From UBA5078 sp040384465 (GTDB lineage Bacteria; Pseudomonadota; Gammaproteobacteria; Pseudomonadales; Pseudohongiellaceae): DNA of 64,000 nt. Shown in pieces: positions 51,060 to 59,723 of this stretch (its first letter is position 1; every line of letters begins with the position of its first letter). The stretch covers positions 1-64,000 of the forward strand of contig JAZKJF010000006.1 in assembly GCA_040384465.1 (NCBI GenBank). The letters run 5' to 3'. Made by a program: the position numbers and the translations under genes. The notes under the pieces are model-generated. The model was not told where the DNA came from and made no database searches. It was given only the letters and a program-made list of their open reading frames with translations.

Positions 51060-51653
51060 TCAGCGACTGATGTGGTAAATGGCCGTCTCACCGAGCAGGT
51101 TGGGCCACAGCTTGATGGTCCAGCTGCCCTGATGTCGATGATCGACCACGGTGCGCGTGATGACCTTGATGCCCTTCTCGCGACACAGCACGTCAAAGTC
51201 GCGCACGGTGCAAAAGTGGATGTTCGGTGTGTCGTACCACTGATAAGGCATGAATTTGGACACTGGCATTCTGCCCTTGCGCAGCAGATAGAATCGGCTG
51301 CGCCAGTTGCCGAAATTCGGGAAGGTGACGATGCAGTTGCGGCCAATGCGCAGCATCTCGTCGATGACCACGTCTGGATAATTGACTGCCTGCAGAGTCT
51401 GAGTAAGCAGCACGGTATCGAAACTCTTGTCGCCGAAATTCTGCAGCCCCTTGTTGAGGTCTTGCTCAATGACGTTCACGCCTTTGTTCAGGCACTGCTG
51501 AATATTGCGCTCGTCGATCTCCAATCCGATCTCGGAGATTTGTCGCGTATTTTTCAGATACTCCAGCAGGTTGCCGTCGCCGCAACCGAGGTCCAGCACG
51601 CGGCTGCCCGGTGCAATCCAGTGCTGAATGATATCGAGGTCGGGGCGCATCAT
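51060..51653 (-). CDS. metW: Methionine biosynthesis protein MetW
   Basis: 197 residues, a class I SAM-dependent methyltransferase fold: RVLDLGCGDGNLLEYL (SAM site), FDTVLLTQTLQAV, ITRTVVDHRHQG. MetW works with MetX in methionine synthesis in many proteobacteria. Its ATG overlaps the metX stop (ATGA). Confidence 0.95.
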   Translation of the reverse strand: MMRPDLDIIQHWIAPGSRVLDLGCGDGNLLEYLKNTRQISEIGLEIDERNIQQCLNKGVNVIEQDLNKGLQNFGDKSFDTVLLTQTLQAVNYPDVVIDEMLRIGRNCIVTFPNFGNWRSRFYLLRKGRMPVSKFMPYQWYDTPNIHFCTVRDFDVLCREKGIKVITRTVVDHRHQGSWTIKLWPNLLGETAIYHISR

Positions 51654-52906
51654 GATTTCACCTCCTGGGATTCCGCCGCTTTAGATTCCACCGCATTGCC
51701 ATTGACCTCAGCGCTCACGCGCCGTAGATAGGTGGTCAGTGCCTCCATGTAACGTGGCACCGGCAGCAGGAAGGCGTCGTGGCCCTGATCGGCTTCAATC
51801 TCAAGGTAGCTGACCGATTTGCGCGCTTCCAGCAACGCGTCCACGATCTCGCGTGTGCGCTCCGGTGGAAAGCGCCAGTCCGAACTGAAAGAGATCAGCA
51901 GGAATCGGCAATCGCTGTTGGCGAAGGTGCGGCTCAGGTCGCCCTCGTAGTCCACTGACGGATCGAAATAATCCAATGCCTTGGTCATCAGCAGATAAGT
52001 GTTGGCGTCGAAGCGTTCCGAGAAGCGCTCGCCCTGATAATGGAGATAGCTCTCCACCTGGAAGTCGGTATCCAATCCGAAGCTGAGCTGACCGCTGCGC
52101 AGATCACGCCCGAAGTTGCTCTTGATGGCCGGAGTGGTCATCGCTGGATTGGTCAGATCATCAACAGACTTGCCGAATTTCTCGCGCATGGCGCTGTCGG
52201 ACAGATAGGTGATGTGTCCCACCATGCGTGCCAGCATCACGCCCTTCTTCGGGTAAGTGCCGTGTTCCAGATAACGACCGTTGTGGAAATGGGGGTCGGC
52301 CGTGATCGACTGGCGCGCCACTTCGTTGAAGGCAATATTCTGAGCGGATAGTTTTGGCGCTACGGCGATCATGATCGCGTGACGCACTTTCTCCGGATAG
52401 CTGATCGACCAGCGCATCACCTGCATGCCGCCGAGGCTGCCGCCAATCACCGCCGCCCACTGGGCAATGCCGAGCCGGTGCATGAGACGCAACTGACTGT
52501 TCACCCAGTCGCGCACTGTCACCACGGGAAAGTCCGGGCCATAGAAGGTCCCGGTGTCTGGATTGATCGAAGTGGGGCCGGTACTGCCCGCACAGCCGCC
52601 GAGATTGTTGAGGCAGACGATAAAAAAGTGGTTGGTGTCGAAGGGTTTGCCGGGACCGATGCAGCTGTCCCACCAGCCCGGTTTGGCATCAGCTTCCGAG
52701 TGATAGCCCGCCGCGTGATGATCGCCGCTGAGAGCATGGCAGATCAGAATCGCGTTGGATTTCGCGGCATTCAATGTGCCGTAGGTTTCCACCATCAGGT
52801 CGTAACTGGCGATCACTTTGCCACTGCGCAGGGTGAGAGGTTCGTCGAAGTGCAGACACTGCGGCGTGACGATTCCTACAGAATCTTTCGGGATAGTCTT
52901 GGGCAT
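51650..52906 (-). CDS. metX: Homoserine O-acyltransferase (MetX type)
   Basis: 418 residues, alpha/beta-hydrolase fold: ILICHALSGDHHAAG, NNLGGCAGSTGPTSINP (oxyanion region), nucleophile in VIGGSLGGMQVMRW, acidic residue in FSSDWRFPP and final catalytic His in DQGHDAFLLP. MetX enzymes use acetyl- or succinyl-CoA; sequence alone does not settle which here, although MetW-linked gammaproteobacterial forms are often succinyltransferases. It starts one base after the yggU stop. Confidence 0.95.
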   Translation of the reverse strand: MPKTIPKDSVGIVTPQCLHFDEPLTLRSGKVIASYDLMVETYGTLNAAKSNAILICHALSGDHHAAGYHSEADAKPGWWDSCIGPGKPFDTNHFFIVCLNNLGGCAGSTGPTSINPDTGTFYGPDFPVVTVRDWVNSQLRLMHRLGIAQWAAVIGGSLGGMQVMRWSISYPEKVRHAIMIAVAPKLSAQNIAFNEVARQSITADPHFHNGRYLEHGTYPKKGVMLARMVGHITYLSDSAMREKFGKSVDDLTNPAMTTPAIKSNFGRDLRSGQLSFGLDTDFQVESYLHYQGERFSERFDANTYLLMTKALDYFDPSVDYEGDLSRTFANSDCRFLLISFSSDWRFPPERTREIVDALLEARKSVSYLEIEADQGHDAFLLPVPRYMEALTTYLRRVSAEVNGNAVESKAAESQEVKS

Positions 52907-52907
52907 C

Positions 52908-53267
52908 TTATGGTCTTGTCATCCGTGCGGCTGGAGAATCCCCGGTGCGGTCAAGCGGCAGAGCGGCAGGAAGAGCCTGCGGATCTCTGATCAGGACGCG
53001 CTTCTGTCTGCTGTTGTCTCCGCTCATGATCTCCACCCTGTCCTGGGGTACTTTGAACTGTTTGGCTAAAAATTTTATCAAGTGCTTGTTGGCTTTGCCG
53101 TCGACCGGCGGCGCCGTGATGCGAATCTTGATCCTGCCTTCTATCACTTCCGCAAACTCATCCTGCGCTGCTTTGGGCTGCAGACGGCAATTCAGGATCA
53201 GGTTGCGATCCTGCCATTGAAAGTAACTTGCGTCGTCTGAGGATTCGTTGTCTGCCAATACCTGCAT
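52908..53267 (-). CDS. yggU: DUF167 (YggU) family protein
   Basis: 119 residues. The DUF167 core occupies residues 18-95 (LNCRLQPKAAQDEFAEV, KIRITAPPVDGKANKHLIKF, DRVEIMSGDNSRQKRVLI). An unusual 20-residue basic tail follows, ending PAARMTRP, longer than in most members. Function unknown. It lies between yggT and metX, as is typical. Confidence 0.93.
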   Translation of the reverse strand: MQVLADNESSDDASYFQWQDRNLILNCRLQPKAAQDEFAEVIEGRIKIRITAPPVDGKANKHLIKFLAKQFKVPQDRVEIMSGDNSRQKRVLIRDPQALPAALPLDRTGDSPAARMTRP

Positions 53268-53274
53268 CCCAGCA

Positions 53275-53853
53275 CTACAACCCCAGCACCACAGAAGGAT
53301 TTACTCCCATCGGCGCGATCAGCACGGTGCGGATAATTTGCATGGCGAGGAACACGAAGATAGGCGACAGGTCGAGTCCGCCCATCGAGGGTAGGAAACG
53401 GCGAAACGGTTCCATCAGCGGTTCGGTCAACTGTCGAATCAACACCAGTGCCGGGTGTCCGCTAAAGGGAGCAATGAAGCTGGCGATGATGGAAATCATC
53501 ATGCCCCAGAAATAGATATTGAGCACCAGCGACAACAACCCGATCACCGACCAGGTCACGATGAGGCCGACACCCGGAATCCCGAAGCCACTGAGCACGA
53601 TCAGCAAAGTGGTGGCGATGCATTGCACCAGCAGAGCCAGCACGAGTGAGGCGAAGTCCAGCCCGCGATAGCCGGGGATGATGCGACGGAAGAAGCGTAC
53701 GGCGGGATCTGTCACCTTCACGATAGCCTGGGTGAACGGGTTGTAGAAATCAGCGCGCGCCACCTGCAGCAAAAAGCGCAGCATGATCGCGAGCAGGTAC
53801 AACCCTCCCAGCGTATTGACCAGCAGAACACCCACGTTACCAATAGCACCCAT
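53275..53853 (-). CDS. yggT: YggT family membrane protein
   Basis: 192 residues with four or more hydrophobic segments arranged as two YGGT units (LLRFLLQVARADFYNPFTQA IVKV region and the second around LVLIRQLTEPLMEPFRRFLP, SMGGLDLSPIFVFLAM). Members are inner-membrane proteins linked to envelope integrity or osmotic response in some species; the mechanism is unknown. Confidence 0.93.
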   Translation of the reverse strand: MGAIGNVGVLLVNTLGGLYLLAIMLRFLLQVARADFYNPFTQAIVKVTDPAVRFFRRIIPGYRGLDFASLVLALLVQCIATTLLIVLSGFGIPGVGLIVTWSVIGLLSLVLNIYFWGMMISIIASFIAPFSGHPALVLIRQLTEPLMEPFRRFLPSMGGLDLSPIFVFLAMQIIRTVLIAPMGVNPSVVLGL

Positions 53854-53935
53854 GTATCACTCTCTCTGATTCCACTCTGATTTCAAACCTGAAAACTGCC
53901 GACCTGTCGTTATAGCCCTATCGTTACAACGTCAA

Positions 53936-54742
53936 TCAGCCCGCCAGTTCTACGGAGCGCTTCTGTGCAGCACTCAAAGCCCGTTCCACCAGCCCACGGA
54001 AATCCTCGCTCTCGAACTGCTCCAGCGCAGCCTGCGTGGTGCCATTGGGTGACGTTACGCGGCGACGCAGTTCATCCGGTCCGACATCACTGTTGGCAGC
54101 CAGCTTCGCGGCACCCAACGCTGTCTGTATGGTCAGCGCGCGCGCCAGCTCAGGCTCAAGACCGAGTGCGACGCCTGCCTCTTGCATGGCCTCCATCAAC
54201 AGGAAGAAGTAGGCCGGGCCGCTGCCCGACAATGCGGTCACCGCATTGATATCGTGCTCGCTGCCCAGCCAGCGACTGATGCCCACGGCAGACAGGATCG
54301 CTTCGGCCAGCGCGGATTGTGCTGGCGAAGTGTTGGCATTGGCGAACAGGCCGGTGGCGCCTTCCAGCACCAGCGCCGGGGTATTGGGCATGCAGCGCAC
54401 GATGGCTTGGGTGTTGCCTAACCACTGTTCCATGCTCTTGAGCGGGATGCCCGCAGCGATAGAGATGATCAACGTGCCTGTTTGCAGTAGAGGTCGCAGG
54501 GTTTCGCAGACTTGACCCATCGCCTGTGGCTTGACGGCGAGCAGCAGCACGTCGGCGTTCGCTGCCACTTCGGCCATGCTGCCCGTGCGGATGCCGCACT
54601 CGGTCTGCAGTTCGACAAGTTTGGCGGAATCGACATCACACGCGGCGATGTTGCCAGCGGGCACGCCCTTGGCCAGAAGTCCCCGTATCAGGCTGTTCGC
54701 CATGTTTCCCGCGCCGATGAAGGCGATCCTGCTGCTGTTCAA
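53936..54742 (-). CDS. proC: Pyrroline-5-carboxylate reductase
   Basis: 268 residues with a TTG start (54742) and GGGAGAG about five bases upstream; no ATG alternative fits. It catalyses the last step of proline synthesis with NAD(P)H. Landmarks: IAFIGAGNMANSLIRGLL, VLLAVKPQAM, VRCMPNTPALVLEGATGLFA and the C-terminal ALSGSGPAYFFLLMEAM plus VTSPNGTTQAAL. It heads the minus-strand operon down to argE. yggS, usually just upstream, is absent here. Confidence 0.96.
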   Translation of the reverse strand: MNSSRIAFIGAGNMANSLIRGLLAKGVPAGNIAACDVDSAKLVELQTECGIRTGSMAEVAANADVLLLAVKPQAMGQVCETLRPLLQTGTLIISIAAGIPLKSMEQWLGNTQAIVRCMPNTPALVLEGATGLFANANTSPAQSALAEAILSAVGISRWLGSEHDINAVTALSGSGPAYFFLLMEAMQEAGVALGLEPELARALTIQTALGAAKLAANSDVGPDELRRRVTSPNGTTQAALEQFESEDFRGLVERALSAAQKRSVELAG

Positions 54743-54907
54743 AATGTCTCTCCCATCGGCCTGCCAAACAGGTTGCTTTGTTGAATGCGGGGGCTATTCT
54801 AGCCCATGTCCATGCCAACTCACACCACAGCGGTAATCGTTGCCCCCCGTCGTTCCGGTGGCTCCCCAGTATTGGGGGTGTAGTGGCGCCATTTGCGGAG
54901 GTAGTCT

Positions 54908-55666
54908 GTGTCAAAGTCATTCTTGTTCCAACCGGCTCAGCGCAGTGCTGCTTCTGGTGACAAAGAGACGCTGGGGAGTGGGGTGGATGTGAGATACGGA
55001 CTGATCGTGGAAGATTTGCCCGATGCCAGAGACTGGTTGCAGGCTGCTTTGGGCCAGGCGTTTCCCGGTATCGAAATCGAGACCGCTGCGTCCCTTGCGG
55101 AGGCGCGCGAACATACTGCCCGGCGTCTGCCGCAAGTGGCTCTGATCGATATTGGGCTGCCTGATGGTTCGGGCATCGATTTGATTGGCGAACTGAACCG
55201 CGCTCACCCCGAAGTAATGTCGGTGGTGACGAGTGTGTTTGACGACGATACCCACCTGTTCTCCGCACTGGGAGCAGGTGCCTCCGGGTATTTGCTCAAG
55301 GATCAGAGCCGCGAAGACCTGACCCAGCTCCTGCAGCGCATTGCGGAAGGTGAGCCACCACTCTCTCCTGCGATTGCCCGCCGCCTGCTGGGGTTCTTCG
55401 GCCCGCGTGCTGCCATCCCGGCGACTTCTCCGCAGATCCAATCCGAAGAGGACGACAGTACCCGCCTGACTAATCGTGAGCGCGACGTCCTGGGCCTGAT
55501 CGCCAAGGGCTACACCACGGCCAAAGTGGCAGAATTCCTCAACATCACCCGCAACACGGCCTCCGGCTACGTCAAGGCAATCTACCGCAAGCTCAATATT
55601 TCCAGCCGGGCCGAGGCGGCGCTGGAAGCTTCTCGCCGCGGGATCATTTCGCCTGAGGTTTCGTGA
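54908..55666 (+). CDS. NarL/LuxR-family response regulator
   Basis: 252 residues with a GTG start and a strong GGAGG six bases upstream. Residues about 28-145 are a receiver domain (acidic pair E35-D36, phosphoacceptor D81 in LIDIGLPDGSG, conserved lysine in YLLKDQ). Residues about 185-245 are a LuxR helix-turn-helix (LTNRERDVLGLIAKGYTTAK, VAEFLNITRNTASGYVKAIY). The 27-residue start before the receiver domain is unusual. No histidine kinase is adjacent, so it is an orphan in this window. Confidence 0.92.
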   Translation: MSKSFLFQPAQRSAASGDKETLGSGVDVRYGLIVEDLPDARDWLQAALGQAFPGIEIETAASLAEAREHTARRLPQVALIDIGLPDGSGIDLIGELNRAHPEVMSVVTSVFDDDTHLFSALGAGASGYLLKDQSREDLTQLLQRIAEGEPPLSPAIARRLLGFFGPRAAIPATSPQIQSEEDDSTRLTNRERDVLGLIAKGYTTAKVAEFLNITRNTASGYVKAIYRKLNISSRAEAALEASRRGIISPEVS

Positions 55667-55740
55667 GCGGCTCATTCAGGTCATGTTCAGAGACCTGTCG
55701 CTACTCTGGCCTCCCACAATACTGACCATTCGGAGAGACC

Positions 55741-56460
55741 ATGCAAGACCTCAGCAAAGCCAGCGCCTTCATTCTTGGCATATCCCTCGTCGTGGGTCTG
55801 ACCGTTCTCGGTTTCCTGCTCGGCAATGCCGCTCTCGACTATCGTGAATACGAGCGCAGTGTCACCGTGAAAGGACTTTCGGAACGCGACTATCCGGCCG
55901 ATATCGTGATCTGGCCAGTGTCGTTTGCAGAGGCCAGTAATGATCTGACCAGTCTCTATGAGGCGCTGGATCGAGGCACCTTGCAGATCCGCAATTTTCT
56001 GGAGCAGAACGGCATTGCGCCTGCCGAGATCACGGTGACGGCGCCGGTCATCACGGACAAGTCGGCCCAGCAGTATGGCAACGACGACCGCGCGGAGTTT
56101 CGCTATACCGCCTCTCAGACCGTGACGGTGTACTCGCAGAATATTGATGCCGTGCGCACTGTGATGAGTTCGCTGTCCGAGCTGGGCCGAACAGGCATCG
56201 CTTTTACGGATGGCAATTATCAGTACCAGACCGAGTACCTCTTCAGTCGTCTTAATGAAGTGAAGCCGGAAATGGTCGAGGAGGCGACGCGCGAGGCTCG
56301 CATGGTCGCGGAGAAGTTTGCTGCCGATTCCCAGAGCGTGCTGGGCAAAATCAAGAATGCGTCCCAGGGGCAATTCACCATCGGCAATCGCGACACCAAC
56401 AATCCCCATATTAAGACCGTGAGAGTCGTGTCGACAGTGGAGTACTATCTGTCGGACTAG
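55741..56460 (+). CDS. SIMPL (DUF541) domain protein
   Basis: 239 residues. One N-terminal transmembrane or signal-anchor segment (about 9-30) is followed by a periplasmic SIMPL domain: YERSVTVKGLSERDYPADIV, a coiled middle, and ARMVAEKFAADSQSVLGKI near the end. Members are envelope proteins linked to oxidative-stress tolerance in E. coli (YggE); the biochemical role is not established. Confidence 0.9.
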   Translation: MQDLSKASAFILGISLVVGLTVLGFLLGNAALDYREYERSVTVKGLSERDYPADIVIWPVSFAEASNDLTSLYEALDRGTLQIRNFLEQNGIAPAEITVTAPVITDKSAQQYGNDDRAEFRYTASQTVTVYSQNIDAVRTVMSSLSELGRTGIAFTDGNYQYQTEYLFSRLNEVKPEMVEEATREARMVAEKFAADSQSVLGKIKNASQGQFTIGNRDTNNPHIKTVRVVSTVEYYLSD

Positions 56461-56490
56461 GCGTACATAGCGCGAGCGGGAGAGTGGCTT

Positions 56491-56694
56491 ATGAACACAT
56501 CATTGCTGTTGTGGGGAGTGCTGTTCAGCTCCATCGGCGTCGGCTATTTCATCTACGGCAAGAAACAAAATGCGACGGTGCCGCTGGTGTGCGGCATCGC
56601 GCTGATGATCATCCCTTACTTCTTCACCAGCGTCATGGCGCTGGTGATGGTATGTGCAGCGCTCATCGCTGTGCCCTACTTCATCCGGTTGTGA
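56491..56694 (+). CDS. Small membrane protein
   Basis: 67 residues, with GGGAGAG upstream of the ATG. Two or three hydrophobic segments (LLLWGVLFSSIGVGYFIYG, VPLVCGIALMIIPYFFT, VMALVMVCAALIAVPYFI) with a short basic loop GKKQNAT. The type recurs in proteobacteria and is sometimes labelled an amino acid transport protein without proof. It lies 30 bases after the SIMPL gene and three bases before the GNAT gene, so the three are probably one transcript. Confidence 0.75.
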   Translation: MNTSLLLWGVLFSSIGVGYFIYGKKQNATVPLVCGIALMIIPYFFTSVMALVMVCAALIAVPYFIRL

Positions 56695-56697
56695 CCC

Positions 56698-57204
56698 ATG
56701 CCTGAGCGAATCGTCCTCTCTTCCCTGACTTCTGCCGACTTTAGCAGCGTCGCTGCACTTGCCGAGACCATCTGGCGTTCGCACTACCCGGCGATGATCA
56801 GCAAGGCGCAGATCGATTTCATGCTGGCCGGGCGCTACACCCCCGAGCGTTTGAGTCGCTATCTCAATGCGGATGACTGCTGGCTGGACTTGCTCACGGT
56901 GGATGGCATTCCCGTCGGCTACTGCAGCTATGCCCTGACGGATGTGCGGCAGGAAATGAAACTGCAGGAGCTGTATCTGTTGTCCGACTACCGTGGCTGC
57001 GGTCTCGGTGGTTTCATGTTGCGACATGTGGAGACGCAGGCCCGCACGCGCGGTTGCACAGCGCTGCTGTTGACGGTGAACAAAGGCAACACTGACGCCA
57101 TAGCGGTCTATCGCCACACCGGTTTCAGCGTGCGCGAGGAGGCGGTGTTCGACATTGGCAGCGGCTTCGTGATGGACGACTACGTGATGGTGAAGAGTTG
57201 GTGA
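56698..57204 (+). CDS. GNAT-family N-acetyltransferase
   Basis: 168 residues. Acetyl-CoA binding motif LSDYRGCGLGGFMLRHVE with the expected R-x-x-G-x-G core, preceded by the beta-4 strand KLQELYLLSD. The C-terminal part, TVNKGNTDAIAVYRHTGF, is typical. Substrate unknown. It follows the small membrane gene with a three-base gap. Confidence 0.9.
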   Translation: MPERIVLSSLTSADFSSVAALAETIWRSHYPAMISKAQIDFMLAGRYTPERLSRYLNADDCWLDLLTVDGIPVGYCSYALTDVRQEMKLQELYLLSDYRGCGLGGFMLRHVETQARTRGCTALLLTVNKGNTDAIAVYRHTGFSVREEAVFDIGSGFVMDDYVMVKSW

Positions 57205-57342
57205 TCGTCTACCGGTATTTCAAAGTGGGCTAGACTGTTCTTAACATCCCGACGTTGGCCTTAATTACGCCGTCTTGACCGTGCTGGCCTGCTGGATATA
57301 CATTTTAGGCTCTGTATATCGCAAGCAGGTTGAGGAGTCATC

Positions 57343-57591
57343 ATGCAGGTGTCCAAATGGGGTAACAGCCTGGCAATCAGGCTGCCCGCTAGTGTAGTGG
57401 AGGCGTTGACTTTGAAGGAGGGTGACGACATCGAAATCGTGATCGCCGAGGAGCGAGTCTTCGAGGTGCGCAGAAAGCCTGACAGGGAAGAGCTGCTGGC
57501 CCGGTTGAGAAAATTTCGGGGCACGCTGCCGGAAGATTTCAAATTCAACAGGGATGAAGCCAATGAGCGACACCAGGATATTCCTCGATAG
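57343..57591 (+). CDS. AbrB/MazE-type antitoxin
   Basis: 82 residues; GAGGAG precedes the ATG. The swapped-hairpin AbrB/MazE DNA-binding domain is clear: MQVSKWGNSLAIRLPASVVE, ALTLKEGDDIEIVIAE. The acidic/hydrophobic tail should bind the toxin. Its 3' end overlaps the PIN-domain gene by about 29 bases. Confidence 0.9.
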   Translation: MQVSKWGNSLAIRLPASVVEALTLKEGDDIEIVIAEERVFEVRRKPDREELLARLRKFRGTLPEDFKFNRDEANERHQDIPR

Positions 57592-57970
57592 CAATGTGCT
57601 CTTGTACTTGCAGTCGGCCGATGCCGACAAAGCCAACCGTGCAGAGCGGTGCGCCCACAACGGCGGGGTCATCAGCGTGCAGGTCATGAATGAGATCAGC
57701 CATGTGATGCTGCACAAATTCCGCCGTCCCTGGGAAGATATCAACGAAGTGTTGTCAGTATTGCAACGTCTGTTTGTGATCCGTCCCTTGACGCTGGCGG
57801 AGCACCTGGAGGGGAGGCGCCTCGCTCAGTGCTACAAACTGGGCCTTTATGATGCGATGATCGTGGCCTCTGCGCTGCTGGCTCAGTGTGAGACCCTGTA
57901 TTCGGAAGACATGCAGGATGGCCTGCTGATAGAGGGGCGCTTGAGAATTCGGAATCCATTCATCCTCTGA
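57563..57970 (+). CDS. PIN-domain toxin (VapC-like)
   Basis: 135 residues from the ATG at 57563; an ATG three codons earlier is an alternative. The PIN acidic residues are visible in IFLDSNVLLYLQS, EISHVMLHK, LGLYDAMIVASALLAQC and LYSEDMQDG. Such toxins cleave RNA in a metal-dependent way. Pairing with an AbrB/MazE-like antitoxin is a common VapBC arrangement. The reading frame overlaps the antitoxin, consistent with coupled translation. Confidence 0.9.
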   Translation: MSDTRIFLDSNVLLYLQSADADKANRAERCAHNGGVISVQVMNEISHVMLHKFRRPWEDINEVLSVLQRLFVIRPLTLAEHLEGRRLAQCYKLGLYDAMIVASALLAQCETLYSEDMQDGLLIEGRLRIRNPFIL

Positions 57971-57994
57971 TGAAACAGAACAAGGACATGCCCC

Positions 57995-58822
57995 ATGCTT
58001 GAATCGATACGGCAGCAGACACTGGATGTACTAACCACCCTCATCGCTCATCTTCCCAATGTCCTCGGCGGCCTGCTGCTGGTACTGGCGGGTTGGCTGC
58101 TGGCGCGCTTCCTGCGCATGGTCATTACCCGTTTGATCCGAGCGCTCAACCACTTCCTTGATCGGCAGTTCCACGGCTCGACACTGCGTTTTTTCCGCAT
58201 CTCCACTGCCACCGAAAAGCTGCTCGGGTTCCTGATTTTCTGGACCACGATCCTCGTGTTTATCACCGTCGCGGTGCGGGTGGTGGGCTTCTCGGCAGCG
58301 GCGGCCTGGCTGGATCGGCTGGTGGTGTACCTGCCGTCGCTGGTGTCGGGCGGGCTGATCGTCATCGTTGCCTATGTTCTCGGCACCGTGGCGCGGCATC
58401 TGGTAACGCATGCCTCGGCCGCCGCCGATATCGCGCAAGCGCCTTTGTTCGGGCAGATCGCGCAGTCGTCGTTCCTGACGATCGGCGTGGTGATTGGCCT
58501 CGGGCAGGTGGGGGTCGATGTCAGCTTCGTGATCATTCTGTTCGCCATCGTCTTCGGCACGTTGCTGGCTGGCTTCTCGCTGGCGTTTGGATTGGGGGCC
58601 CGGCCACTGGTAGAGAATCTGATCGCTACGCGGCACCTGCGCCAAATGGTGCGGCCCGGGTTGCTGGTGGACATTGGCGGCGATCGCGGGCGCGTACTGG
58701 AATTCACTGCCACGGGGCTGGTGTTGGAAACCCCGGAAGGGCGTCGTGTGATTCCGGCCAGTCTGTGCATGCAGCAACCCTTCAGTGTGATCACACGGGA
58801 GCCGACGGATGCCGCACTCTAG
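57995..58822 (+). CDS. Small-conductance mechanosensitive channel-like protein
   Basis: 275 residues with about four to five transmembrane segments (starting LPNVLGGLLLVLAGWLLARF) and a pore-like helix rich in Gly and Ala (IVFGTLLAGFSLAFGLGARP). A short beta domain follows (RPGLLVDIGGDRGRVLEF, EGRRVIPASLC). It belongs to the TM-helix/CmpX-like branch of the MscS superfamily and lacks the large cytoplasmic vestibule of MscS. It overlaps the next gene by 14 bases, making an operon with two MgtE-type genes. Confidence 0.85.
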   Translation: MLESIRQQTLDVLTTLIAHLPNVLGGLLLVLAGWLLARFLRMVITRLIRALNHFLDRQFHGSTLRFFRISTATEKLLGFLIFWTTILVFITVAVRVVGFSAAAAWLDRLVVYLPSLVSGGLIVIVAYVLGTVARHLVTHASAAADIAQAPLFGQIAQSSFLTIGVVIGLGQVGVDVSFVIILFAIVFGTLLAGFSLAFGLGARPLVENLIATRHLRQMVRPGLLVDIGGDRGRVLEFTATGLVLETPEGRRVIPASLCMQQPFSVITREPTDAAL

Positions 58823-59723
58823 CTCCCTGAGTCTGAACTTTCTTGCCAGCAAGCCGCAGGCCGCCGCGCAGGTGCTGCAGGCGCTGGATGTCGAACAGGC
58901 CGCGCAGTATCTGCAGGAAATCCCGGTGCGTATTCTGGCGCCGGTGCTGGACGAGATGGAGACCTGGCCGGCTGCCCGAATTCTGGATCTGCTGACACTG
59001 GAGCAAAACGCGGCGATCTTCGTACAACTGGCCTACCGCAGCATGGCATCGCTGCTGCGCTTGCAGCACGCGCAGCGCAGGGCGGCCTTGCTGGAAGTAT
59101 TGCCCGCGAAACTGTCACGCCCGCTGGCTCAGTCCCTGGCTTATCAGGAGAACACGGTGGGGGCCTGGATGGACATGGCGACCCCGCACTTTTACGCGGA
59201 TCTCAGCGCGCAGGACTGTCTCGCGCTGCTGCGCAAGATTTCGCAACCCTTCGGCTCGACCCTGACGGTCATCAGCAATAACCACCGTGTGCTGGGAGTA
59301 GTGACGCTGGACGCGCTGTTGATCAGCCCTGGGACGCATACGCTGGGAGAGTTGATGGATGTGCAATTGACACCGCTGGCAGCGGAGCTGAGTCTGGATG
59401 TCGCTCGCAATCTGCCCGACTGGCATGCTTACAGCAACCTGCCGGTACGCAGCGTCAATGGTACTTTTCTCGGGACTCTCAGTCGTACTGCGCTGCATAT
59501 GGCACTGGACAGCAACAAGGTGGACGTCAGCCCGACGCTCGACGATTCAGTGCTGGTACATCTGGTGCGCGCGATGGCGACTACGGTGACTGGCATGCTG
59601 CGCCTGTCTTCAAGTGCGAATACCCCCTCTTATGACGCCTGGCAGTCCGCCGCTGCAGAGATTTCTCGTGACCAGGCTGTTCACAAGGAAAGGGATGTCC
59701 AGGAGGTAAGCGATGGACAGTAA
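58809..59723 (+). CDS. Soluble MgtE-N/CBS-like protein
   Basis: 304 residues, no transmembrane segment. Residues about 12-125 resemble the helical MgtE N domain (QVLQALDVEQAAQYLQEIPV, LVLDEMETWPAARILDL-like repeats). About 130-250 holds a CBS-domain-like region (FYADLSAQDCLALLRKI, VISNNHRVLGVVTLDALL, SNLPVRSVNGTFLGTLSR). It lacks the channel part. It overlaps the mscS-like gene and the full mgtE, so it may be a regulatory companion of the transporter. Confidence 0.75.
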   Translation: MPHSSSLSLNFLASKPQAAAQVLQALDVEQAAQYLQEIPVRILAPVLDEMETWPAARILDLLTLEQNAAIFVQLAYRSMASLLRLQHAQRRAALLEVLPAKLSRPLAQSLAYQENTVGAWMDMATPHFYADLSAQDCLALLRKISQPFGSTLTVISNNHRVLGVVTLDALLISPGTHTLGELMDVQLTPLAAELSLDVARNLPDWHAYSNLPVRSVNGTFLGTLSRTALHMALDSNKVDVSPTLDDSVLVHLVRAMATTVTGMLRLSSSANTPSYDAWQSAAAEISRDQAVHKERDVQEVSDGQ

